NCBI GenBank assembly: GCA_965223815.1
Contig: OZ245019.1
Coordinates: 2,790,001-2,854,000, forward strand
Direction: 5' to 3'
DNA from: HKST-UBA178 sp965223815
Lineage (GTDB): Bacteria > Pseudomonadota > Gammaproteobacteria > Chromatiales > Chromatiaceae
DNA: 64,000 nt
The notes beneath the pieces are model-generated. The model ran no database searches and had not been told where the DNA came from. It saw nothing but the letters and a program-made list of their open reading frames with translations. Within the stretch, counting starts at the first letter, position 1. Each line of letters opens with the position of its first letter. The position numbers and the translations under genes are program-made. This document shows positions 41,080 through 50,017 of the stretch, in pieces.

Positions 41080-41742
41080 ATGCTTACCGCTCGTCTCGAC
41101 CACCTGGTTGTCGCCGCTACTAGTCTGCAACAAGGCCGCCGTTACATTCATGATAATCTGGGGGTCGAAATTCCCGCCGGGGGGGAACACCCGCAGATGG
41201 GCACCCACAACTGCTTGATGCAGTTGAGTCAGAATAGCTATCTCGAGGTCATCGCCATCAACCCCGATGCTCCCACCCCTTCCCATCCCCGTTGGTTCGG
41301 GCTGGACGACCCCCATGTTCGTTCATCCCTAAACCAGGGGCCGTTAATGCTCACCTGGCTAGTCAACTGCGCAGATATCTCTTCCCTTCGGCAGAGTGGG
41401 TATCCGGGTATAACCAGCGTTGCCGCAATGCGTCGCGACCATCTCAAATGGCAAATCACGATTCCCAAGGACGGACACCTAAACGGTGCTGGTATTTTAC
41501 CCAGTGTAATCCAGTGGAATGTGAGTCCCCATCCTGCCGGCAACATGACTGACCTAGGCTGTTCGCTGACCGACCTTGAGATTCACCATCCCTATGCGGA
41601 ATGGGTCCGGCAGGAGCTTGCTAAGATCGGCGCGGAAGAACTGGTAAAACTGCTGCCGCTGGCTAAGAATAGCGCGCCTTTCATGGTGGCCCATCTTCAA
41701 ACCCCCATCGGTCCTCGCTCTATTACCAGCCGCCGGGACTGA
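41080..41742 (+). CDS. Glyoxalase-like (VOC) domain protein
   Basis: A 220-residue protein of the Glyoxalase_3-like VOC group: LDHLVVAATSLQQGRRYIHDNLGVEIPAGGEHPQMGTHNCLMQLSQNSYLEVI at the N-terminus. The His and Glu positions expected for a metal site are present. The start is ATG 41080 because the longer reading overlaps the DUF389 gene. It follows that gene by 38 bases and may be cotranscribed. The substrate is unknown. Confidence 0.82.
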   Translation: MLTARLDHLVVAATSLQQGRRYIHDNLGVEIPAGGEHPQMGTHNCLMQLSQNSYLEVIAINPDAPTPSHPRWFGLDDPHVRSSLNQGPLMLTWLVNCADISSLRQSGYPGITSVAAMRRDHLKWQITIPKDGHLNGAGILPSVIQWNVSPHPAGNMTDLGCSLTDLEIHHPYAEWVRQELAKIGAEELVKLLPLAKNSAPFMVAHLQTPIGPRSITSRRD

Positions 41743-41765
41743 AATACACTTGTGGGGATACTCCC

Positions 41766-42722
41766 TCATCGTGCCACGAATCGGCCCGCGTTTCTAAAGA
41801 CCACACCGGCCGGTTGATGATCAAAACGTTTCTTCACCCACTCCCTTCCGCCGAGATCGAGCAATTCATGCCTGCTCAGGTAGGGGAGTTCGAGCCGCAG
41901 GTAGTCTCCATTGGCGTTAACAGTGACATGATATCCGGCAGCGCCCTTTAAGGGCCGGACCTGCAGCCGTTGCCAATCGATTGCCAGCCCCGCACGGCGA
42001 CTGGCCCCCAGTCCCCCAACCAACGTGCGTAACTCTCCGGCGATTATTTCGCAAGTCTCCTGCTTTTCTCTGCGGGCCGAAAGATCTGCGAACACGAATA
42101 CCAACCCATCAGGTGTTTGATACCGAGGCAGACGCTGGTTACTCAACAGCCACATACCCCGCCCCACAGGAGCGACTTCGGGAGAAGCAGCCTCATTCCC
42201 GGTCGAAAATTCGGGACAGAGATACATTGTGCAGAAATCTCCCAGGATGCGGGTTTCGATCCTGTCTGCGGCACCGATTTCCGGACCACTGAGGACCAGC
42301 GGGGAGCCATCGATAAAGATCACAGCCGCGCCGACGCCACCGGGCTGAACCTCCACTTCCACACTCTCCCTGAGCCGTTCCCTGAGCCGCTGTAAATCCC
42401 GGCTGAAAGCGGCTGCTCCAGACCGCCAACTAGTCAGCTTTATCCTCTCCTTGGAGCTATCCGGCCTCTCCAGAGCACTCTCAGAGATGACTCTTTCATA
42501 AGTGGCGATCAGCTCGGAAATGGAGATCCAGGCGAAATCCTGGCGGGCCTGCATATCGGCTTCTGCGACAAATTGCGTCAACTGCGTAAAGGCAGAGTCC
42601 CCCACAGTGAAACTGATCTGACTCCCGGCGAACGCGACCGGCGTCGGAAATCCCAAGACTAAGAGAAACCAGAGCATGGGCTTGGCGCCCCGTATCCCCA
42701 GTTTTCTCTCTATCGAGTGCAT
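41766..42722 (-). CDS. Exported protein of unknown function
   Basis: A 318-residue protein with signal peptide (PMLWFLLVLGFPTPVAFAGS) from the ATG at 42722. The middle is charged and helical (SKERIKLTSWRSGAAAFSRDLQRLRERL), with a Cys pair in DFCTMYLCPEF and a Cys in EKQETCEII. No family is recognised. It is convergent with the VOC gene. Confidence 0.6.
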   Translation of the reverse strand: MHSIERKLGIRGAKPMLWFLLVLGFPTPVAFAGSQISFTVGDSAFTQLTQFVAEADMQARQDFAWISISELIATYERVISESALERPDSSKERIKLTSWRSGAAAFSRDLQRLRERLRESVEVEVQPGGVGAAVIFIDGSPLVLSGPEIGAADRIETRILGDFCTMYLCPEFSTGNEAASPEVAPVGRGMWLLSNQRLPRYQTPDGLVFVFADLSARREKQETCEIIAGELRTLVGGLGASRRAGLAIDWQRLQVRPLKGAAGYHVTVNANGDYLRLELPYLSRHELLDLGGREWVKKRFDHQPAGVVFRNAGRFVAR

Positions 42723-43187
42723 GAGCGATCCGAAAACGGCTGCGGGAGCGAGCAAGCAAGCGGAACTCGGGAGAGAGGTAGGATCAGGGCAACTCATCGT
42801 CGGCTATGTTAGTTGTAAGCGATTGACCCTGGCAATCGACAACGGCAGGAAATTGCGATTTAGAATCCTTTGACAGGCTCGGGGCGAGATTACCGCAACT
42901 GAACTCGTATTTGGGAAGTTGGTGCCTCCGGGCGCTGGGACCTGGGAGGCTGCAGGTTGAGTCCGGGTTTGGGGGAACCCGACCCAGCAATGGGTTTCTT
43001 ACTACGGTTAAAAATATCGGCGTCTGTAGAATCAACTTTAGTCCTGGACGTGCTGGGGCACACAGAATGAGAGTGTCTTAAATCACAAAGGCAAGCGTCG
43101 AACCGGGTGAATCTATAGTCAGTTGATAATCGACATGGGATGCTATTTGCAGATTTTTTTATCCTGGGGAACTACGAATACAGGAAG
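42723..43187. other. Intergenic region, nothing convincing
   Basis: No ORF, repeat or RNA is recognised in this 465-base stretch between the Mla-type operon end and the exported protein gene. Confidence 0.4.
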
Positions 43188-43778
43188 CTAATTCTCAGCC
43201 ATCAAGGTGTGGATTTTCATGGAAATTTCATCGCTCAGACGAGCAAGGGCACGATTCTGGGCGCTGACCAGTGGGCCCAGACCCGCCCCATCAATCTCCT
43301 CGGTGATAGTGGATGTCTCGATTGCCAGCAAACGCCTACTGTCTTGACCGGCGATCCGCCACTGGGCGACCAGGTAAACCTGGCTGTTCCCTGTCGGATC
43401 GAAACGCCGGACATCTATAGAGATCTGAAAGCGCGGGATTACGACCCGTTCCCACGGAAAGGTAACCACTGCCCCGGTACCCAGGCGATGGGATAGATTT
43501 TCAGCAGTGACTCGAGTTACGTTCGCTTCCAGTGTCCCTCCCCAACGTTCGAACTCCTCGACCACCAATTGGCCGGCCCCTATCCGACTAACGATCTGTG
43601 GACGCTCCAGATAGGCGGCAATTCTGACCGGACCCACACCCAGTATCAGCCTCGGGTATTCCGCCCTCGGTTTTGCAGTGGTCTCCGGTTCCAGGACATA
43701 GAACCGGGACGGCTTGGTTGTGCAACCTGCTGTTCCAAGAAGTAGAAGAAGGAGGCTTAAAGTGGTGTATTTGTACAT
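43188..43778 (-). CDS. PqiC-like ABC-transport auxiliary lipoprotein
   Basis: A 196-residue lipoprotein with signal peptide and lipobox (LLLGTAGC), followed by a PqiC/DUF330-type domain (RFYVLEP, VGPVRIAAYLERPQIVSRIGAGQLVVEEFERWGGTLEANVTRV). It is the last gene of an MlaE-MlaF-MlaD operon and lies 14 bases after mlaD. PqiC-type lipoproteins sit at the outer membrane and cooperate with MCE proteins in lipid transport. It probably takes the place of a periplasmic MlaC in this system. Confidence 0.87.
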   Translation of the reverse strand: MYKYTTLSLLLLLLGTAGCTTKPSRFYVLEPETTAKPRAEYPRLILGVGPVRIAAYLERPQIVSRIGAGQLVVEEFERWGGTLEANVTRVTAENLSHRLGTGAVVTFPWERVVIPRFQISIDVRRFDPTGNSQVYLVAQWRIAGQDSRRLLAIETSTITEEIDGAGLGPLVSAQNRALARLSDEISMKIHTLMAEN

Positions 43779-43792
43779 ATTCGTGCTCCTTG

Positions 43793-44815
43793 CTATCTCT
43801 TGCCCCGGATCAGGGCATCAGGGTGCCGCTCCAGGTAATCTGCCATTATTCTCAGGCTGCGCGCTGCCTCGGAGAGATTCTTGAGTAAAGTGAGAAACTC
43901 GTGGCGCAAGGGTGAATCAGTACCGATTATCTCATCTACCGTAATAAAGGTTTCATCCACCCTGTCGAAGGCCCGTTCAGCAGAATCGGCAGCGGCCCGA
44001 ACGTCCGCCAGCGCAGGGGTAAGCTCACCGTCAAGTTTGGTCAGAAAACTACGGGCGTCCGTCGTCAGATTGTCAAGATTGTTGGATTGCCGCATCACCG
44101 TGGTTTTCGACTGTTTCAATAGATCTTCCAGATCCTCCAGCAGCCGCTGAAGGGAAACAGCGGCAGGTTCGACCCTATCATCCAAGGTCTCCGTCAATGA
44201 CTCCAGATTGTTGAGAATGGCTAACAATTGCGGCGCGTTCGTCAATTTATCCAATCCCTGGATGACCCGCAGGGTTGAGGTGGCGAAATTCTGAATCGGC
44301 ACCTCCTCAAGTGCTCGGAGAAATGTATCAAGGGTTGAGGGGATGGTCGGAATTTCTGACAACTCGGAGTCGCCCCCCCTGAAATTCACTTCCGTCTCCG
44401 GAAAGAACCCCAGTTCCACCCTGAGTTGTCCAGTGACCACACTCTGTAGTCCAAGACGTGCCCTGAGACCCTGTTCTATCAGCCTGTCCAGCAGACGGTC
44501 GCCCTCCATGCCCCCAAAGTGATCGGTCCAGAGAATCTTGGTGCCGTCCACCTCGATCACTACGGGAACGATGAAATCCTCGTCCTCTGGAAAAAAACCG
44601 ACCTGTATCTGCTTGACCTGGCCAATATTGACGCCTTTTAGCACCACCGGCGCACCTATCTGCAATCCGGCGGCACTGCCGTGAAAATATACCGCGAAAC
44701 GGTACCACTCGCCGCCGTAGCGGCCGGAGCCGAGATAGACGATCAGGGCAACACCGACGGCTATGGCGGCAAGCACAAAACCACCGATGAGTGTAGGATT
44801 GGCTTTCTTGCTCAT
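43793..44815 (-). CDS. MlaD-like MCE-domain protein
   Basis: A 340-residue protein with one N-terminal membrane helix (LIGGFVLAAIAVGVALIVYLGS), an MCE domain (FAVYFHGSAAGLQIGAPVVLKGVNIGQVKQIQVG) and a long C-terminal helical part with a coiled coil. This longer-than-E. coli MlaD type probably forms a hexameric periplasmic channel. The start overlaps the MlaF stop as ATGA. Confidence 0.92.
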   Translation of the reverse strand: MSKKANPTLIGGFVLAAIAVGVALIVYLGSGRYGGEWYRFAVYFHGSAAGLQIGAPVVLKGVNIGQVKQIQVGFFPEDEDFIVPVVIEVDGTKILWTDHFGGMEGDRLLDRLIEQGLRARLGLQSVVTGQLRVELGFFPETEVNFRGGDSELSEIPTIPSTLDTFLRALEEVPIQNFATSTLRVIQGLDKLTNAPQLLAILNNLESLTETLDDRVEPAAVSLQRLLEDLEDLLKQSKTTVMRQSNNLDNLTTDARSFLTKLDGELTPALADVRAAADSAERAFDRVDETFITVDEIIGTDSPLRHEFLTLLKNLSEAARSLRIMADYLERHPDALIRGKR

Positions 44816-45591
44816 ATTTCGTTTCGTGGCTCTCCATCTCTTTCTCCCCGAGAGAGAAAGCGGATCACTCGCGGATCCTCGGACTCATCCATTAACCACT
44901 TCGGCTTCCCTGTGGCGATCATCGTTTTGGTTTCGGGATCGAGAAATACCGAATTGTCGCCGATGCTTAGCAGACTTGCCAACTCATGAGTCACCACTAC
45001 CACTGTGGTTCCTAGGCTGTCTCTCAATTCCAGTATTAATTCATCCAACAGCCGTGCGCTGATCGGGTCCAGTCCCGCAGACGGTTCATCGAAAAACAGT
45101 ACTTCCGGATCCAGCGCCATGGCCCTTGCCAAGCCGGCGCGCTTGCGCATTCCGCCACTAATTTCCGAAGGATAGTATTCCTCAAATCCATAGAGGCCAA
45201 CCAGAGACAACTTGAAGGAGGCCAGTTCGGCGATCTCCTTTGGGGAGAGATTGGTGTATTCCTCAAGAGGCAGGGCTACATTCTCCGCGAGCGTCATTGA
45301 ACTCCAGAGCGCGCCGCTCTGGTAAAGCATGCCGGTTTTCCTCATCAGAGCCAAGCGTTGCTCCTGAGTCGCTCGCCAGAAATCCACGTTCTGAAAAAGG
45401 ATTCGTCCTTTTGCCGGAGACTTCAGCCCTACCAGATGTCGTAGCAGGGTACTCTTGCCACAGCCACTGCCTCCCATGATGATAAAGATTTCCCTGTGAT
45501 TTATGGTGAAACTAAGGTCTTGCTGAATCACCTTATCGCCATAGGCCATCGTCAGGTCTTCGATCTCGATGTGGGGCGTGGGTCTGGTCAT
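44812..45591 (-). CDS. ABC transporter ATP-binding protein, MlaF-type
   Basis: A 259-residue ATPase with Walker A GGSGCGKST, the Q loop (MLYQSGALWSSMTLAENVALPL), signature SGGMRKRAGLARA and Walker B LFFDEPSAGLDP. The signature with GGMRKR is typical of MlaF and related lipid importers. It is three bases after the MlaE stop and couples ATP hydrolysis to lipid movement by MlaE. Confidence 0.95.
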   Translation of the reverse strand: MTRPTPHIEIEDLTMAYGDKVIQQDLSFTINHREIFIIMGGSGCGKSTLLRHLVGLKSPAKGRILFQNVDFWRATQEQRLALMRKTGMLYQSGALWSSMTLAENVALPLEEYTNLSPKEIAELASFKLSLVGLYGFEEYYPSEISGGMRKRAGLARAMALDPEVLFFDEPSAGLDPISARLLDELILELRDSLGTTVVVVTHELASLLSIGDNSVFLDPETKTMIATGKPKWLMDESEDPRVIRFLSRGERDGEPRNEI

Positions 45592-45594
45592 CTG

Positions 45595-46743
45595 TTAAAT
45601 CCCGATGGCGTTGATCACCAGCGTCATAACAGCATCGGCGATGACGATGGCCACAATTGACATGACCACCGCTGCGGTTGTCGCCTCACCCACAGAGGCC
45701 GCGGAACGTCCGCAATGTATGCCTTTCATACAGCCAGCGAGTCCAATCAATACAGCGTATACGCCGCTTTTAACAACGCCAATGGCGACATCGGTAAGAC
45801 TGATGGAAGACAGTGTCTGCTCCACGTAGAGTGTCGGCGTGATGTCAAACAGTGTGCTGCCCACCAACAGCCCCCCCAGAATTCCGAGCAAGTCAGCGAA
45901 TATGCACAATAACGGCAGCATGAGCGTCAGCGCCAATATTCGTGGAAGAACCAGAAACTCTATAGGATCTATACCGAAGGTTTTAAAGGCGTCGATCTCT
46001 TCATTGACTTGCATGGTACCCAATTGAGCCGAAAAAGCCGCGCCCGTTCTTCCCGCCATGATGATGGCAGCCATCATCGCCCCCATCTCCCGGACCATCG
46101 CAATGCCAACCAGGTTGGCAATGTAGATATGTGCCCCGAACATGGAAAGTTGAATAGCCCCGATGAAGGCCAAGATCAAGCCGACCAGAATACTGATCAG
46201 GGCCACGATCGGCAGTGCATCCACTCCGCACTGCTGGATGTATAGAAACAGGTCCGAGTAGCGAAACCTCGCTTTACCTGACAACATTCTCAGAAATGCG
46301 AGGAATACCTCCCCCAAAAAGGATAACAACTCACCTGTTTGCCTAACAAAAACAAGGGCTCCGGTGCCGATTTTGGCGAGTAGTCCGCCTCTATTGTGCT
46401 GCTGCGAATCGTCATCCCGCTCCGGCACACTGCTTGATAATCGATACAGTCTTCGAACACCCGCGGGCAGCCCCTCTACATCCACTGTCACATGCAGTGC
46501 TTCGGCACCCTCAATGACACGCGCTATCCAGGCAACGAATCGGCTGTCCCACTTTTCGACGGCGGTAACATCGAAATGCAACTCATCCGCTCCCGAGTCC
46601 GAGAGCTGGACTACCAAGGAGTCGACTGGCGGCAGTTTGGTATCGGTGATCCAGCGGCCTGAAAAAGCAAGCATCAAACGCCCCATGCCATCTGACTCCA
46701 GTATGGCTTCGGGTGGTTTGTTGGGAACTTCTTGCGTGGACAT
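45595..46743 (-). CDS. MlaE-type permease with N-terminal STAS domain
   Basis: A 382-residue protein. Residues 1-110 form a STAS domain (as in MlaB) and residues 130-380 the MlaE permease with the conserved GAMMAAIIMAGRTGAAFSAQLGTMQVNEEIDA and FGIDPIEFLVLPRILAL. The fusion explains the absence of a separate mlaB. It is the first gene of the four-gene lipid-transport operon. Only the direction of transport is uncertain. Confidence 0.93.
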   Translation of the reverse strand: MSTQEVPNKPPEAILESDGMGRLMLAFSGRWITDTKLPPVDSLVVQLSDSGADELHFDVTAVEKWDSRFVAWIARVIEGAEALHVTVDVEGLPAGVRRLYRLSSSVPERDDDSQQHNRGGLLAKIGTGALVFVRQTGELLSFLGEVFLAFLRMLSGKARFRYSDLFLYIQQCGVDALPIVALISILVGLILAFIGAIQLSMFGAHIYIANLVGIAMVREMGAMMAAIIMAGRTGAAFSAQLGTMQVNEEIDAFKTFGIDPIEFLVLPRILALTLMLPLLCIFADLLGILGGLLVGSTLFDITPTLYVEQTLSSISLTDVAIGVVKSGVYAVLIGLAGCMKGIHCGRSAASVGEATTAAVVMSIVAIVIADAVMTLVINAIGI

Positions 46744-46893
46744 GATCGTTGTATTCTAGTGCAGACGACTTGAAAAAGCCCCGTCTCTTCTGCTAGCAGG
46801 ATAAGTTTATCGCTACCCTGATTGAATGGAACCTGAGCATGCGCGATTGGAGATTGTTAGAGCCCCGGGTTATCCAGGGGACAACATAGGTGA

Positions 46894-48222
46894 ATGACCA
46901 GGGAGAGCAACATCGTTAACAAAGCACTTTGGCGGGGTATTTACCAGCGTTGCAGTCGACTGTTGGATCTCAGACCAGGAGAGTTTCCTGCGCTGACTTG
47001 GTCTTTCCTCTACTTTTTCTCGTTGCTTTGCAGCTACTACATACTCCGCCCCCTTCGAGACGAGATGGGTATAGCAGGAGGAATAGAAAACCTGCCTTGG
47101 GTTTTCACCGGCACTTTTCTGGTTATGCTGGGTGCCGTACCACTGTTCGGGTGGCTGAGCTCGCGTTTTGCCCGCCAGCAGTTTCTACCTGCCGTCTACG
47201 GCTTTTTCATCCTCAACATCTTGCTGTTTTTTGTTCTATTCAAGCTGGATGCGGACAGCCAAACTTCCGCAAGGGTGTTTTTCATTTGGGTCAGCGTCTT
47301 CAACCTGTTTGTGGTATCCGTTTTCTGGAGCTTGATGGCAGACCTGTTCACACCAGAACAATCGGGACGCCTATTCGCGGCGATCGCGGCCGGTGGATCA
47401 CTGGGAGCGATCAGCGGACCGGGGTTGACCGCGGCTCTGTCGGTGCCTCTAGGCACCAGCAACCTGCTGTTGGTTTCGGCACTTTTTTTGGGGTTCTCGG
47501 TAGTGTGCATCTTTCGTTTGCTGAAGTGGAGAAAACGATCTTTGTCGATGCAGAAGCGCCCGATGGATAATGAATCAAAGCCCCTGGGAGGGCAATGGAT
47601 CGCAGGGCTAACTCTAGTTATTAAATCACCCTACTTGTTAGGAATCTGCCTGCTGATGCTGCTGTTTACCACCCTCTCGACATTCCTCTATTTTCAACAG
47701 GCGAGTATCGTCGAGTCAACGTTCGATGATCCGGCGCATCGAACGCGGGTGTTCGCCCTTATCGACCTGACGGTAAACATTCTGACGCTTGCGATCCAAA
47801 TTTTCGCAACCCGGAGGCTGGTGAAGCGTTTTAGCGTAGCCTGGACTCTCGCACTACTGCCAATACTTCTAACCGCGGGTTTTCTCCTGCTCGGTCTGTT
47901 CCCCACGCTTTGGGCGATCCTGTTGGTGCAGATCATACGCCGCGCGGGCAATTATGCGATTATGCGACCTACCCGGGAGATGCTGTACGTGGTACTTGAC
48001 CGGGAACAGAAGTATAAGGCGAAGAACTTTATCGACACTGTCGTCTATCGGGGTGGAGATGCGGTCAGCGCCTGGTTCTATTCGTTACTCGGAGCGCTGG
48101 GATTCGCGCTCTCCGGCATTGCCTTTCTGGCAGCCCCGATAGCACTTTTCTGGGCCGCCGTTGCCTATGCTCTAGGTAGACGACAACAATCAATGGCATC
48201 CACACTAGAATCTCACCAGTGA
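46894..48222 (+). CDS. MFS protein, ATP/ADP-translocase-like (Tlc-like)
   Basis: A 442-residue polytopic protein with about 12 helices. LCSYYILRPLRDEMGIAG, FVVSVFWSLMADLF and the late RRAGNYAIMRPTREMLYVVLDREQKYKAKNFIDTVVYRGGDA are characteristic of Tlc-like MFS proteins found in many free-living bacteria. Family kinship does not prove nucleotide exchange. It overlaps, by frame, the start region of the aldo/keto reductase gene, with which it is cotranscribed. Confidence 0.82.
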   Translation: MTRESNIVNKALWRGIYQRCSRLLDLRPGEFPALTWSFLYFFSLLCSYYILRPLRDEMGIAGGIENLPWVFTGTFLVMLGAVPLFGWLSSRFARQQFLPAVYGFFILNILLFFVLFKLDADSQTSARVFFIWVSVFNLFVVSVFWSLMADLFTPEQSGRLFAAIAAGGSLGAISGPGLTAALSVPLGTSNLLLVSALFLGFSVVCIFRLLKWRKRSLSMQKRPMDNESKPLGGQWIAGLTLVIKSPYLLGICLLMLLFTTLSTFLYFQQASIVESTFDDPAHRTRVFALIDLTVNILTLAIQIFATRRLVKRFSVAWTLALLPILLTAGFLLLGLFPTLWAILLVQIIRRAGNYAIMRPTREMLYVVLDREQKYKAKNFIDTVVYRGGDAVSAWFYSLLGALGFALSGIAFLAAPIALFWAAVAYALGRRQQSMASTLESHQ

Positions 48223-48233
48223 CGGAGGGCGAC

Positions 48234-49166
48234 ATGAACCAAGAGTTACTGAACCTGAAACGGCGATCACTGATAAAACTGCTGGCAGGGGCTTCGTTGG
48301 TCCCGTTTATCGGAGGCATAGGTAAAATTTCCGCAGCGGAGAATCGAATTATCAAGACCATCCCTTCGACCGGGGAGAAATTGCCCGCCATTGGTCTGGG
48401 AACCTCTCGCACCTTCGACGTTTCTCCGAATTCCGAAGTGATGGCGCGCCTTGGGGAAGTGCTGACTAGCTTCTTCCAACGCGGCGGCTCGCTAGTTGAC
48501 AGTTCACCCATGTATGGAGACTCAGAGGAAGTCGTTGGAAAACTACTCTCGAGGATGGCCCGACCCGAGGCACTTTTCGCAGCCACCAAAGTGTGGACCA
48601 CCGGGCGGCAGCCGGGAATTGATCAAATACTAAATTCCCAGCACCTCTGGGGATTGCCACGATTTGATCTGCTGCAGATACACAATCTGGTGGATTGGGA
48701 GACGCATCTGGAAACACTGCTTTCCTGGAAGGCCGAGGGTAGAGTCAGATATATCGGGATCACTACCTCTCATGGGCGCTATCATCAACAGTTGGAAAAC
48801 ATTCTCAGCCGCCATCCCTTCGATTTCGTCCAGTTGAGTTACAGCCTCGGTGAAAGGGAGGTGGAGCAGCGGCTACTACCGCTGGCCAAGGAGCGAGGCA
48901 TCGCGGTGATCGCGAATCGTCCCTACCAGAGGGGAGCACTATTCAGGACGGTGAGAGGAAAAACACTCCCCACGTGGGCAGCAGAAATCGATTGCCACAG
49001 CTGGGGACAGTTTTTTCTCAAGTTTGTCATCTCCCATCCCGGAGTCACCTGTGCTATACCCGCAACCTCAAAACCCCACCACATGGCAGACAACATGGGC
49101 GCCCTCGTGGGACGACTTCCAGATGGTGAAATGCGTCAGCGCATGTTGGATACCGTGATGGCATAA
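48234..49166 (+). CDS. Tat-exported aldo/keto reductase
   Basis: A 310-residue reductase. The N-terminus has a twin-arginine type signal (KRRSLIKLLAGASLVPFIGG). The catalytic tetrad is present: Asp and Tyr in LVDSSPMYGDSEE, Lys in AATKVWTT, His in LLQIHNL. The ATG at 48234 has GGAGGG six bases upstream and is preferred over the GTG at 48219. Export of an NADPH-type enzyme fold to the periplasm suggests an unusual cofactor or a redox role. It follows the Tlc-like gene by 11 bases. Confidence 0.85.
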   Translation: MNQELLNLKRRSLIKLLAGASLVPFIGGIGKISAAENRIIKTIPSTGEKLPAIGLGTSRTFDVSPNSEVMARLGEVLTSFFQRGGSLVDSSPMYGDSEEVVGKLLSRMARPEALFAATKVWTTGRQPGIDQILNSQHLWGLPRFDLLQIHNLVDWETHLETLLSWKAEGRVRYIGITTSHGRYHQQLENILSRHPFDFVQLSYSLGEREVEQRLLPLAKERGIAVIANRPYQRGALFRTVRGKTLPTWAAEIDCHSWGQFFLKFVISHPGVTCAIPATSKPHHMADNMGALVGRLPDGEMRQRMLDTVMA

Positions 49167-49183
49167 ATCCGGAAGAGATAATT

Positions 49184-49444
49184 TCAGGGTTTTTTCCGTA
49201 GATGCAGTTGCAGGCGTATCTTCAATATCACACCCAGGAAAAGCATGCCCGCGATCACCGACAGTAAAACAAAGTTGACCTGCTTCTCCATGAGATAGAG
49301 AGTACCCTGGAAAAACACGCTGAACCAAAAAAAGGCCACGGATACCACCCAGAGCGCCTTGAGGCGGTCGCGTTCCTTGACCCAAACCGATTCACTATCG
49401 GTGGTATCGTCATCTGGTGCTTGTTTTTCGGGTTCAGTAGACAT
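49184..49444 (-). CDS. Small two-helix membrane protein downstream of hemerythrin
   Basis: I use ATG 49444 (86 residues), which overlaps the hemerythrin stop by 11 bases. Two hydrophobic segments (LWVVSVAFFWFSVFFQGTLYL and FVLLSVIAGMLFLGVILKI) follow an acidic N-terminus. No family is recognised. Overlap with the hemerythrin gene suggests translational coupling and a shared function, possibly as its membrane partner. Confidence 0.5.
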   Translation of the reverse strand: MSTEPEKQAPDDDTTDSESVWVKERDRLKALWVVSVAFFWFSVFFQGTLYLMEKQVNFVLLSVIAGMLFLGVILKIRLQLHLRKKP

Positions 49445-49841
49445 TCTTACTATTGAGAAATGCACCCAGTCCCTTGTCGTGTTCGGCGATGTGAAGCAAG
49501 GCCCAATCCGTGGAGACATCGTAGTCGGAATAAAAGGTAGGACGAAAGCCTCCGGACACTGCATTGAGCAGGTCGTTTAGATGTCTGAGCAGCTCTTTGT
49601 GCTCCTTCTGGTGAGCGCTCGCGGCCGGATATCCATACCGCCGCATATATTCCTCTTCCGTTGCAAAGTGCTCGCCCGTGAATTCCACCAACTCTGCGAG
49701 CTTTTCCCGCAATTGCTGTTTATCGATACACGACTCAACGGCGGCGTGTAGCCCGTTGACCAACTCCAGTAGTTTTTGGTGCTGTTTATCGATGATCTCG
49801 ACGTTGACACTGTACTCCTTACTCCAAGTGACAAAGGGCAT
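49434..49841 (-). CDS. Bacteriohemerythrin
   Basis: A 135-residue, single-domain hemerythrin with the di-iron ligand set: His in IDKQHQKLL, HFATEEEYM, HQKEH and HIAEHDKGL. It binds oxygen at a di-iron centre and may supply or sense oxygen under low-oxygen conditions. It is cotranscribed with the small membrane protein downstream. Confidence 0.95.
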   Translation of the reverse strand: MPFVTWSKEYSVNVEIIDKQHQKLLELVNGLHAAVESCIDKQQLREKLAELVEFTGEHFATEEEYMRRYGYPAASAHQKEHKELLRHLNDLLNAVSGGFRPTFYSDYDVSTDWALLHIAEHDKGLGAFLNSKNVY

Positions 49842-50017
49842 ATTTCAAAACCTCGTGTGTGGACTGTCTGCGCGCAGCGCTTGTTGTTCTACCTTTCCAG
49901 CTGTGGGGTAAGGTGCATGCTTCTGGCACAGATGATTGTCTCAGCAACCCTGCCCTACTATATGACAACAAGATGAACTTGGGAAACCAGATTTTTCAAC
50001 CCCTTGTCACGCTTCCA

